This document shows positions 15,132 to 21,343 of a stretch of DNA of 21,343 nucleotides, piece by piece. The number at the start of each line of letters is the position of its first letter. Within the stretch, counting starts at the first letter, position 1. The position numbers and the translations under genes were made by a program. This stretch comes from Bacilli bacterium (lineage in GTDB: Bacteria; Bacillota_I; Bacilli_A; RF39; UBA660): positions 1 through 21,343 of the forward strand of contig JAIKYM010000156.1 of assembly GCA_024683115.1 (NCBI GenBank), written 5' to 3'. Below the pieces are notes generated by a model. That model was given only the letters and a program-made list of their open reading frames with translations, searched no databases and had not been told where the DNA came from.

Positions 15132-16070
15132 ATGAAATTAGATATAATTGTACCTACTCTAAATGAGGAAGAAACGGTAGAAAAGCTTTATAATGAAGTC
15201 AATACTATATTTAATGATATTAAGTATAACCTAATCTTCGTAGATGACGGCTCTACTGATAATACATTAAGTATATTAAAGTATTTATATAAAAATGATA
15301 ATGAACATATCAAGGTAATATCTTTTTCCAGAAACTTTGGTAAAGATGCTGCAATACATGCTGGTTTATCTGCTAGTACTGCTGAATACGCTGTTATTGT
15401 TGATGCAGATATGCAACAACATCCAAAGTATATATTAAAGATGCTAGAATTCTTGAAAGATAATCCTGACTATGATGTTGTATGTATGGTTAATAACTAT
15501 AAGAATGAAGGTATACTACAAAAGATCGGTAAAAGAACTTTCTATAAGTTAATGAAGAAATCAACTAATCAAAATTATGTACCAGGTGCATCAGACTTTA
15601 GATTAATGAGACATTCTGTAGTTAAAGCATTAACATCTATGCATGAAAGTAATAGATTTACTAAAGGTTTATTCTCATATGCAGGATTCAAAACACATTA
15701 TATAGATTATAAACCTGATAAAAGAATAGCTGGTAAATCAAAATTTAAATTAAAAAGTCAAATAACTTACGCTATAAATGGTATATTTAATTTTTCAACA
15801 CTACCGCTTAGATTTGCATCTATATTAGGTGGTACTATATCATTTGGTGCATTTATCTATTTATTAATAACAGTTATTAAAACTATAGTACAAGGAAAAG
15901 ATGTTCCAGGATATGCTTCCCTTATGTGTGTACTATTAATACTTGGTGGTTTAATACTATTTGTATTAGGTATAATTGGTGAATATGTATCAAGAACATA
16001 TATAGAAATAAAGAATAGACCTGTATATATAGTCAAAGAAAAAATAGGATATAAAGAAGACATACTATAA
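15132..16070 (+). CDS. Family 2 glycosyltransferase, polyprenyl-phosphate sugar transferase type (GtrB/DPM1-like)
   Basis: 312 residues. The GT-A catalytic domain (about 1-225) shows VPTLNEEE (7-14), FVDDGSTDNT with D38/D39, FSRNFGKDAAIHAGL (65-79) and the metal-binding D91-A-D93 followed by MQQHP. A conserved acceptor-side stretch RIAGKSKFK (198-206) follows. Two hydrophobic segments (about 229-250 and 263-286) anchor it in the membrane, the arrangement of bactoprenol-phosphate glucosyl/mannosyl transferases that load lipid carriers for cell-surface glycosylation. The sugar cannot be told from sequence. It is the only rightward gene, divergent from the S10 operon and convergent with the glucosaminidase gene; its last codons form half of the shared terminator. 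Confidence 0.88.
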   Translation: MKLDIIVPTLNEEETVEKLYNEVNTIFNDIKYNLIFVDDGSTDNTLSILKYLYKNDNEHIKVISFSRNFGKDAAIHAGLSASTAEYAVIVDADMQQHPKYILKMLEFLKDNPDYDVVCMVNNYKNEGILQKIGKRTFYKLMKKSTNQNYVPGASDFRLMRHSVVKALTSMHESNRFTKGLFSYAGFKTHYIDYKPDKRIAGKSKFKLKSQITYAINGIFNFSTLPLRFASILGGTISFGAFIYLLITVIKTIVQGKDVPGYASLMCVLLILGGLILFVLGIIGEYVSRTYIEIKNRPVYIVKEKIGYKEDIL

Positions 16071-16080
16071 AGTATGTCTT
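16057..16080. terminator. Bidirectional terminator between convergent genes
   Basis: 10-bp arms 16057-16066 (AAGACATACT) and 16071-16080 with loop ATAA. Rightward it is followed by TTATTTT, giving a good U tract for the glycosyltransferase gene; leftward the tail is TTCTTTAT, weaker. The glycosyltransferase stop (16068-16070) is in the loop, and the stop of the leftward gene starts at the next base (16081). Confidence 0.8.
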
Positions 16081-16815
16081 TTATTTTGATCTTACCTCAT
16101 TTATATAGGCATTTACCTTTTCAGCCCAAGTAGATGATTGAGCATATCTAGGTGCCATTAGTTCAGGAGTAGTTAATCCTTTTAAATAATAGTTCTTATA
16201 TATGATATCTAAGAATCCATCTATTCCCTCACCTAATGTATTATATCTTCTATAAGAACCACCATTACAAGATTGTCCACCTTTAAGTCCACCTATGTTA
16301 TTACAATTACGAGTTAAAGATGAGCAAGTCCATTTACATCCTGATTCAAGTAATACTATAGATACAGCAAGATATGGATCTAAACCTGTTCTTTTAGTAT
16401 ATTCTGCAAAAAAATAACCAGTATTAGTCATATATCCTTTTAAGCTCTTATTTAACTTATCAGTTAATTCAGTTAATGTCATTCCCTCAAATATGATTGA
16501 TCCATCATCTTCAAATGTCGGAGCAATATCATATGGATTAGCTGTTTTAGTTTCACCAATAAGTTCAATAGACTCATCAGTTACTATTACACTAGTTGGT
16601 TTAACTTCATCATTATCCTTAATAACTGTAGCATCTTTATATATAACTTCATTATTATAGTTAAATGTTCTTTCATCCTTAACATTAGATATTATACTCT
16701 TTAAAGGAGTTAACACACTTTCACTGGCAAAGAATTTATTCTTAACAGTTAAAAATGATATAGCGCATAATAAACAAACAACTATAACAGCAATTATCTT
16801 TTTATTATCTTTCAT
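16081..16815 (-). CDS. Predicted membrane-anchored endo-beta-N-acetylglucosaminidase-type wall hydrolase
   Basis: 244 residues. Residues 6-23 form a signal anchor after MKDNKK, then a variable extracytoplasmic region (about 28-110). The C-terminal domain (about 128-242) matches the Glucosaminidase (PF01832/LytG-like) pattern: LAVSIVLLESG with candidate catalytic E157, NNIGGLKG (172-179), a YRRYNTLGEGIDGFLDII segment and the closing WAEKVNAYI. Enzymes of this type cut the glycan strands of peptidoglycan or act as lytic transglycosylases. Four cysteines (C160, C164, C171, C183) cluster beside the presumed active site and could form disulfides. It has its own promoter with an extended -10 and converges on the glycosyltransferase gene. 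The family call is from motif memory. Confidence 0.75.
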   Translation of the reverse strand: MKDNKKIIAVIVVCLLCAISFLTVKNKFFASESVLTPLKSIISNVKDERTFNYNNEVIYKDATVIKDNDEVKPTSVIVTDESIELIGETKTANPYDIAPTFEDDGSIIFEGMTLTELTDKLNKSLKGYMTNTGYFFAEYTKRTGLDPYLAVSIVLLESGCKWTCSSLTRNCNNIGGLKGGQSCNGGSYRRYNTLGEGIDGFLDIIYKNYYLKGLTTPELMAPRYAQSSTWAEKVNAYINEVRSK

Positions 16816-16839
16816 TTCCTATCCTCTATTCAATATATT

Positions 16840-16868
16840 ATTATACCAAGAAAACGTGATTTCTACAA
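16840..16868 (-). promoter_or_regulatory. Promoter of the glucosaminidase-like gene
   Basis: On the minus strand TTGTAG (16863-16868), a 17-bp spacer, and TATAAT (16840-16845) preceded by TGG, which makes an extended -10 element. The transcript would start near 16833, about 18 nt before the ATG, with GAGGATAGGA as ribosome site. Confidence 0.8.
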
Positions 16869-16889
16869 GTTTTATAAAAAGACAAAGAA

Positions 16890-16911
16890 AAAGAAGGATT
16901 ACTCCTTCTTT
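16890..16911 (-). terminator. Terminator of the Cys-rich surface protein gene
   Basis: Perfect 9-bp arms 16890-16898 and 16903-16911 (leftward AAAGAAGGA and TCCTTCTTT) with loop GTAA, followed leftward by TTCTTTGTCTTTTT. It lies 6 nt after the TAA stop at 16918-16920 and separates this gene from the glucosaminidase promoter. Confidence 0.85.
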
Positions 16912-16917
16912 AATTTA

Positions 16918-18066
16918 TTATATTGTTCTGAATAATTCTTTACGTTTAACAACTAATAATGAAATTGTACATAAAGCAGCAACAATAGCAAATTCTAAGA
17001 TATAAGACTTTTTACCAGTCTTAGTATTACAATCAGAATCTTGAACTATTTCACATTCAGAGTATTCAGTCTTACCATATCTGTCAATTTTATAAGTGAA
17101 CTTACCTTCTTCAGTTTCTGATTTACATTTATAACATACATTATAAACACAATCTTCAGCTTTGCTTACTCCAGGTACTTCAGTACATCCTTCACCTTGA
17201 GTTCCTTCTTCAACATATTTAGGTTCAGTTCCACAAATATAGCACATATATTTTGGTGTTGGAGTATCATGACAGTCAGCAGACTTATTAATTGATACTA
17301 CAGGAATGATACCAATCTTTTGAGATACATTTTGGAATTCAACAGCTTCAATCTTAGCATCAGTAACTTTATTATCTGTTATAGTAAACTTAATTGCATA
17401 ATATTTGAATCCTGTAGGAACAGTATTGCCTGATGTATCACCAATTCTATCAGCTAATAAGATACCATTTTCTAAGCCTTCCATACCGTCAGCTAAATAA
17501 CGTTGATAAACTCTATCAAATTCATCTAATAAACTATATGATTGTCCATTTCTATCTAATAAATTTTTAGTAGTTAGATTTGGGAAAACATAGTTATCAG
17601 TTCCGTTTTCTTTAGTAGCTCCAAATACAGCAGTCATATCAGCTATAGTAGGCATTCTTAAACCTCTTTCAGCGTCATCTAAATCATAGATATAATCATA
17701 ATGAGTTGCTCCTGTAGCTGGAAGTACGCCATGATTTGTTAATACTTCTCTATAGAAACTATAAGCATCTGTAGTTTTGAAATCTTTGATCATTAATTTA
17801 GTATTAGCTACGCTAGTACCCATATATTCACCTAATAACCAAGCTTCAACGAATTCATCAGTATTTCCTTTATCATTGAAAATGATAGTTTCCATACCGC
17901 CTTCTTCAGTACCTGCTTGATGTGCTTCTTTTTGTGCATCGCTACCGTAGAAATTAACTATATCACCTTTGTTATAAGTGTAGAAGTTAGTTGATACTTC
18001 TTCTGCAGATGCAACAAATGGAGAAATAGCAAGAATTCCTACTAAAATCGCCATTAATTTTTTCAT
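16918..18066 (-). CDS. Exported, C-terminally anchored surface protein with duplicated Cys-rich module
   Basis: 382 residues, not assigned to a known family. Residues 1-21 are a signal peptide (cleavage likely after VASA). Residues 22-260 are a cysteine-free domain; the segments GLRMPTIADMTAVFG (135-149) and IGIIPVVSINKS (251-262) faintly recall the RLPT...W and GVRPVVSL blocks of FGE/C-type-lectin-like surface domains, which is weak inference. Residues 265-346 hold nine cysteines in two similar units, each with a DC, then a CYxC (C275/C278 and C311/C314), then a later C. The end has NTKTG (347-351), a hydrophobic span (about 355-373) and a basic tail KRKELFR, like a sortase sorting signal but without a canonical LPxTG or NPxTG. 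AAGGAGG precedes the ATG. It has its own terminator, and a dyad lies upstream. Confidence 0.82.
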   Translation of the reverse strand: MKKLMAILVGILAISPFVASAEEVSTNFYTYNKGDIVNFYGSDAQKEAHQAGTEEGGMETIIFNDKGNTDEFVEAWLLGEYMGTSVANTKLMIKDFKTTDAYSFYREVLTNHGVLPATGATHYDYIYDLDDAERGLRMPTIADMTAVFGATKENGTDNYVFPNLTTKNLLDRNGQSYSLLDEFDRVYQRYLADGMEGLENGILLADRIGDTSGNTVPTGFKYYAIKFTITDNKVTDAKIEAVEFQNVSQKIGIIPVVSINKSADCHDTPTPKYMCYICGTEPKYVEEGTQGEGCTEVPGVSKAEDCVYNVCYKCKSETEEGKFTYKIDRYGKTEYSECEIVQDSDCNTKTGKKSYILEFAIVAALCTISLLVVKRKELFRTI

Positions 18067-18130
18067 ATTATTTCCTCCTTATTTTCTATAACAATATTAT
18101 CATATATTTATTTATATTCATATCCTATTT

Positions 18131-18152
18131 TGTAAATTTAACATAATTTACA
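18131..18152. repeat. 22-bp dyad upstream of the surface protein gene
   Basis: Perfect 8-bp arms TGTAAATT (18131-18138) and AATTTACA (18145-18152) with a 6-bp spacer. It lies about 65-86 bp upstream of the surface-protein ATG and just past the pnp terminator U tract. The position fits an operator for the surface gene; a hairpin in the pnp read-through RNA is the alternative. Confidence 0.5.
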
Positions 18153-18157
18153 CAAAA

Positions 18158-18186
18158 AAACTATAAAGCATTACACTTTATAGTTT
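18158..18186 (-). terminator. Terminator of pnp
   Basis: 11-bp arms 18158-18168 and 18176-18186 (leftward AAACTATAAAG and its complement) with a 7-nt loop, followed leftward by a run of T to TTTTTTTGTG. It starts 6 nt after the pnp stop at 18193-18195. Confidence 0.88.
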
Positions 18187-18192
18187 TATTTA

Positions 18193-20391
18193 TTATTCTT
18201 CAGTTTTTTCAACTGTTTCTTCTTTTTCTTTCTTTTCCTTCTTTTCAGGTTTAGGAATGCAAGCCTTACGAGAAAGATTTAATCTACCCTTGTTATCATA
18301 TCCTAAAGATTCAACAACAATTGTATCACCAACTTTAACAACATCAGATGGTTTTTCAACTCTTTCATGAGCAAGTTGAGAAACATGTACTAAACCTTGA
18401 CATCCTGGCCATAGTTCAACAAAGCATCCAAAGTCTTCTACTTGAACAACTTTAGCTTCATATTTCTTACCAGTTTCAACTTCTCTAACAATATTCTTTA
18501 TCATTTCAGCAGCCTTGTTAATAACTTCTCTATCTGTATGATAAATAATAACTTGTCCATTTTCTTCTACATCAATCTTAACAGCGTTAATATCTTGTAC
18601 TGTATCAACATTTGATGAAGTTAAGATAATATTTGTAATAGTTTCTCCACCTTTACCAATAACATCTTTAATCTTATCTGGATTAATCATGAATGTTTCA
18701 AGTTTAGGAGCATACTTAGATACTTCTTTTCTTGGTTCAGGTATTTGAGCTTCGATTACATCAAGAATTTCCATTCTGGCTTTCTTAGCTTGAGCTAAAG
18801 CTTTTCCTAAGATTTCTTTAGTTATACCTTTAATCTTAATATCCATTTGTAATGAGCAGATACCTTCTCTTGTTCCACCAACTTTAAAGTCCATGTCACC
18901 TAAGTGATCTTCCATACCTTGGATATCAGTTAATATTTCATATTCTTTTTCATCTTTAGATGTAATTAATCCCATAGCTATACCTGCTACTGGAGCTTTA
19001 ATTGGAACACCTGCAGCCATAAGTGACATACAACCAGCACAAATAGTTGCTTGTGATGATGAACCATTTGATTCAAGAATTTCAGATACAACTCTAACTG
19101 TATATGGGAATTCTTCTTCAGATGGCATTACTTGTTTTAAACATCTTTCACCTAAAGCACCATGTCCAATTTCTCTTCTACCTGGTGAACCATATTTACC
19201 AGTTTCACCAACAGAGAATGCTGGGAAGTTGTAATGTAACATAAAATGTTTTTCAGCTTCTAATGATAATCCATCTAATGCTTGATATTCATTTAAAGCA
19301 CCTAATGTAGTTACAGCTAATGCTTGAGTTTCACCACGAGTGAATAATGCTGAACCATGAGTTCTTGGTAATAAATCAATATCAGTTGATAATGGTCTAA
19401 TTTCATCCATCTTTCTACCATCAGCTCTTATATGTTCATTAACTGTAATAGATCTAAATAAATCATATTCAATATTCTCTAAAGCTAATTTAACTTTAGT
19501 AATTAAAACTGTTAATTCTTCAGCATCTAATTTATCTTTATTTTCTTCTTCATACTTAGTTACTACTTCTTCTTTAACAGCATCAATAGCAGCATACTTT
19601 TCAAGTTTTTCTTTAATACGCATAGCTTTATCTAATTTTTCTTCAGCTAGCTTCTTAATATCTTCAACTAATTCATCTTCAATAACTAAGTGTTCATATT
19701 CCATCTTTTCAACACCAATTTCTTTGATGATTGATTCTTGGAATTCACATAATTCTTTAACTGCTTCATGACCGAACATTAATGCATCTAACATATCTTC
19801 TTCAGATACTTCTTTAGATCCAGCTTCAACCATGTTAATAGCTTTCTTAGTACCAGCAACAGTTAAATCAATATCAGATTCTTCTAATTGTGCAGGTGTT
19901 GGGTTAATAATAAATTCACCATTTACACGTCCTACTTTAACACCAGCGATAGGTCCATCAAAAGGAATCTTAGAAATACATGTACATAATGATGATCCAA
20001 ACATAGCAGTTAATTCAGGTGAGTTATCAGTATCAACTGATAATACAGTATTAACTACTTGTACTTCATTTCTAAAATCTTCTGGGAACATTGGTCTCAT
20101 AGGTCTATCAATCATACGTGCAGCAAGTGTTGCAGCATCTGTTGGTCTACCTTCTCTTTTAATAAATCCTCCAGGGATCTTACCTACTGCATATAATTTT
20201 TCTTGGTATAAAACCATTAATGGGAAGAAATCAGATAAAATATTTGCATTGTTTGAAACAACAACTGTAGATAATATAACTGTATCCCCATATCTAACTA
20301 CAACAGCACCATGTGCTTGTTTAGCTACTTGTCCATGTTCAACGATAATCTCTCTACCATGGAAATTCATTTTAAATTCTTGTTTTGCCAT
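18193..20391 (-). CDS. pnp: Polynucleotide phosphorylase (PNPase)
   Basis: 732 residues, full length. PNPase degrades RNA 3' to 5' using phosphate and can run in reverse. Order: first RNase PH domain (about 1-140, with GGFIKREGRP), helical linker (about 145-310), second RNase PH domain (about 315-550) with the phosphate-binding SSS at 444-446 and the catalytic set D495, D501, K503 in DHLGDMDFK, KH domain with G579-K-G-G582, and S1 domain (about 642-709). The last 20 residues are a Lys/Glu tail (PEKKEKKEKEE and on). GGAGA sits upstream of the ATG. It follows rpsO by 76 nt beyond a terminator, the common rpsO-pnp arrangement; expression probably comes from partial read-through or an undetected promoter. 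Confidence 0.98.
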   Translation of the reverse strand: MAKQEFKMNFHGREIIVEHGQVAKQAHGAVVVRYGDTVILSTVVVSNNANILSDFFPLMVLYQEKLYAVGKIPGGFIKREGRPTDAATLAARMIDRPMRPMFPEDFRNEVQVVNTVLSVDTDNSPELTAMFGSSLCTCISKIPFDGPIAGVKVGRVNGEFIINPTPAQLEESDIDLTVAGTKKAINMVEAGSKEVSEEDMLDALMFGHEAVKELCEFQESIIKEIGVEKMEYEHLVIEDELVEDIKKLAEEKLDKAMRIKEKLEKYAAIDAVKEEVVTKYEEENKDKLDAEELTVLITKVKLALENIEYDLFRSITVNEHIRADGRKMDEIRPLSTDIDLLPRTHGSALFTRGETQALAVTTLGALNEYQALDGLSLEAEKHFMLHYNFPAFSVGETGKYGSPGRREIGHGALGERCLKQVMPSEEEFPYTVRVVSEILESNGSSSQATICAGCMSLMAAGVPIKAPVAGIAMGLITSKDEKEYEILTDIQGMEDHLGDMDFKVGGTREGICSLQMDIKIKGITKEILGKALAQAKKARMEILDVIEAQIPEPRKEVSKYAPKLETFMINPDKIKDVIGKGGETITNIILTSSNVDTVQDINAVKIDVEENGQVIIYHTDREVINKAAEMIKNIVREVETGKKYEAKVVQVEDFGCFVELWPGCQGLVHVSQLAHERVEKPSDVVKVGDTIVVESLGYDNKGRLNLSRKACIPKPEKKEKKEKEETVEKTEE

Positions 20392-20446
20392 TTACTTTTC
20401 TCCTTCTATATTTTTATGTATCTGCGCCTACCACATAAATAAAAAA

Positions 20447-20469
20447 AGGCACTGAAAAAATTAGTGCCT
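20447..20469 (-). terminator. Terminator between rpsO and pnp, overlapping the rpsO stop
   Basis: 7-bp arms AGGCACT (leftward 20469-20463) and AGTGCCT (20453-20447) with a 9-nt A/T loop, followed leftward by TTTTTTATTTAT. The rpsO stop codon (20468-20470) begins inside the 5' arm. The short stem and large loop suggest incomplete termination, which would let some transcripts reach pnp. Confidence 0.8.
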
Positions 20470-20737
20470 ACTTTCTTATACCTAGTTTTTCGATTACTTC
20501 TCTATAAGACTTAATATCAGTCTTCTTTAAATAGTCAAGTAAGCTTCTTCTCTTACCAACTTTCATAAGTAATCCTCTTTTTGAATGGAAATCATGAATA
20601 TGGAACTTTAAGTGTTCTGTTAAATCATTGATTTCGTCTGTAAGAATAGCAATTTGAACTTCTGTAGAACCAGTATCATTTGCATTCTTTCCAAAACTCT
20701 TAACTAATTCTGCTTTTCTTTCCTTAGTTACAGCCAT
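20468..20737 (-). CDS. rpsO: 30S ribosomal protein S15 (uS15)
   Basis: 89 residues, the standard length. It begins [28 protein letters not shown] and has the conserved [20 protein letters not shown] block (55-74). S15 is an early binder of the 16S central domain at the helix 20-22 junction and forms bridge B4. In several bacteria it represses its own mRNA through the leader. Here a consensus promoter and a structured leader of about 85 nt lie upstream. The ATG is preceded by AAAGGAGGAAAATAAG. It is followed by pnp. Confidence 0.98.
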   Translation of the reverse strand: MAVTKERKAELVKSFGKNANDTGSTEVQIAILTDEINDLTEHLKFHIHDFHSKRGLLMKVGKRRSLLDYLKKTDIKSYREVIEKLGIRK

Positions 20738-20823
20738 CTTATTTTCCTCCTTTACTTATATTATCCGTCATAACTTAGATTGAATTTGGAGTAAGTCCAG
20801 TCCAAGTAATAACTTCATTACGT
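20738..20823 (-). promoter_or_regulatory. rpsO leader with two abutting hairpins (candidate S15 autoregulatory element)
   Basis: Starting 1-2 nt from the predicted 5' end, GTAAT (20817-20821 read leftward) pairs with ATTAC (20806-20810) around loop GAAGTT; the next base begins TTGGA (20801-20805), which pairs with TCCAA (20786-20790) around loop CTGGACTTAC. The helices abut without a linker and could stack. The loop/stem segment TTACTCC could instead pair with GGAG and GTAA in the ribosome-site region. S15-mediated control is known in other bacteria with unrelated structures; its presence here is inference. Confidence 0.5.
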
Positions 20824-20828
20824 ACTTG

Positions 20829-20857
20829 ATTATATGATATTAACTATTAATTGTCAA
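20829..20857 (-). promoter_or_regulatory. Consensus promoter of rpsO-pnp
   Basis: On the minus strand a perfect TTGACA (20852-20857), 17-bp spacer and perfect TATAAT (20829-20834). This is the best match to consensus in the window. The start would be near 20823, giving a leader of about 85 nt. The -35 element lies 16 nt past the stop of the upstream gene, with no terminator between them. Confidence 0.92.
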
Positions 20858-20873
20858 TTAAAAAATAAACAAT

Positions 20874-21343
20874 CTACTTAACTAATGTTAACTTAGCTTT
20901 ATTATCAACTATCTCTATTTTATATAATTGATGTTCACTTAATTCATCATTAATTAATGAATAAGTATATAAATAATCATATCCTTTTAATATTCTCATA
21001 TTATCTTTAATATTTATAACTTCATAGTTAAATCTATTAGTTTGAACTTTATCACTGTAATAATTGATGTAATATACAGCTCCATTTTTTTCTTTTTGAT
21101 CCACTATAAATACTTTATCATCCACATTTGTATGTCTATCAATATACTCTGCAGCTAATCTAGCTTCATCATGCTTATGATTACTACATATTATTAGGTC
21201 TGGTCTTAATCTTAAATATTGTTTAGGATTTATTAAAGCTATCGGAATAATACATAATGCTATTAAATATTTCCAATTAACATTTAAATAATAAACCAAT
21301 ATAAATATTAATGAATATAAACCTATTAATATATATGTAGACA
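20874..21343 (-). CDS. C-terminal part of a predicted polytopic membrane protein (runs off the right edge)
   Basis: The frame is open from the right edge (first full codon at 21341-21339) to TAG at 20874-20876, 155 residues; an apparent TTG start at 21299 is only an internal leucine codon. The visible part has two hydrophobic segments (YILIGLYSLIFILVYYL and YLIALCIIPIALI) separated by NVNWK, then a soluble domain of about 115 residues. Such an end, with a soluble domain containing phrases like EARLAAEYIDRHTNVDDKVFIVD, resembles GT-C (family 39/ArnT-like) glycosyltransferases that use polyprenyl-phosphate sugars, but no catalytic region is in view, so this is a guess. It has no terminator before the rpsO promoter. 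Confidence 0.7.
   Translation of the reverse strand, partial: STYILIGLYSLIFILVYYLNVNWKYLIALCIIPIALINPKQYLRLRPDLIICSNHKHDEARLAAEYIDRHTNVDDKVFIVDQKEKNGAVYYINYYSDKVQTNRFNYEVINIKDNMRILKGYDYLYTYSLINDELSEHQLYKIEIVDNKAKLTLVK

Noticed and set aside
18067..18130. A defined -10/-35 promoter for the surface protein gene
   Set aside because: Several A/T-rich hexamers are possible but none combines a good -10, -35 and spacer.
19832..20455. Long rightward open frame of 207 codons antisense to pnp
   Set aside because: It is a mirror of the pnp codons, with no ribosome site or recognisable protein; other rightward frames inside the ribosomal genes were dismissed for the same reason.
1..21343. tRNA, rRNA, CRISPR arrays, insertion sequences or prophage genes
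   Set aside because: No cloverleaf-like sequence, repeat-spacer pattern, transposase or terminal inverted repeats were seen in the short intergenic regions.

Overview
The window comes from an A+T-rich, low-G+C Gram-positive-type bacterium (Firmicutes/Bacilli-Mollicutes range). The evidence is strong AGGAGG-type Shine-Dalgarno sites, sigma-A type promoters (TTGACA/TATAAT with 17-bp spacers), a zinc-type uS14, a four-cysteine zinc LID in adenylate kinase, and the classic S10-spc-alpha order with adk, map and infA inside. rpmD (uL30) is missing, as in many Mollicutes and related uncultured gut Bacilli, but tryptophan is read from TGG and one gene ends in TGA, so the standard code applies. A naming below order level would be guesswork.

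Layout. Positions 1-59 hold the first 19 codons of a leftward gene. 138-785 is a leftward membrane-anchored orphan protein. 849-14871 is one continuous leftward array of 29 genes (rpsJ rplC rplD rplW rplB rpsS rplV rpsC rplP rpmC rpsQ rplN rplX rplE rpsZ rpsH rplF rplR rpsE rplO secY adk map infA rpmJ rpsM rpsK rpoA rplQ). It is driven by a strong promoter at 15008-15036, passes through a structured leader of about 130 nt, and ends in a hairpin that overlaps the rplQ stop codon. No internal terminator is visible, and gaps are 0-33 nt with several 1-, 4- and 14-nt overlaps.

15132-16070 is the only rightward gene, a polyprenyl-phosphate-type family 2 glycosyltransferase. It converges on a leftward predicted cell-wall glucosaminidase (16081-16815) and shares a terminator with it. 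A leftward Cys-rich surface protein (16918-18066) follows, then the rpsO-pnp pair (20468-20737, 18193-20391) with a consensus promoter and a leader that folds into two abutting hairpins. The right edge holds the C-terminal end of a polytopic membrane protein (20874-21343).

How it fits together. Most of the window is ribosome, SecY translocon, RNA polymerase alpha, and start-up factors (IF1, methionine aminopeptidase, adenylate kinase), plus S15/PNPase. The remaining genes act at the cell surface (glycosyl transfer, wall hydrolysis, anchored exported proteins). The less ordinary signals are low-complexity acidic or lysine-rich tails on L3, S5 and L24 (with an identical nonapeptide in L3 and S5), a duplicated cysteine module in the surface protein, candidate RNA leaders upstream of rpsJ and rpsO, two dyads in intergenic DNA, terminators folded into the ends of coding sequences, and an adenylate kinase P-loop with alanines at two normally glycine positions. 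I found no clear new multi-gene system.
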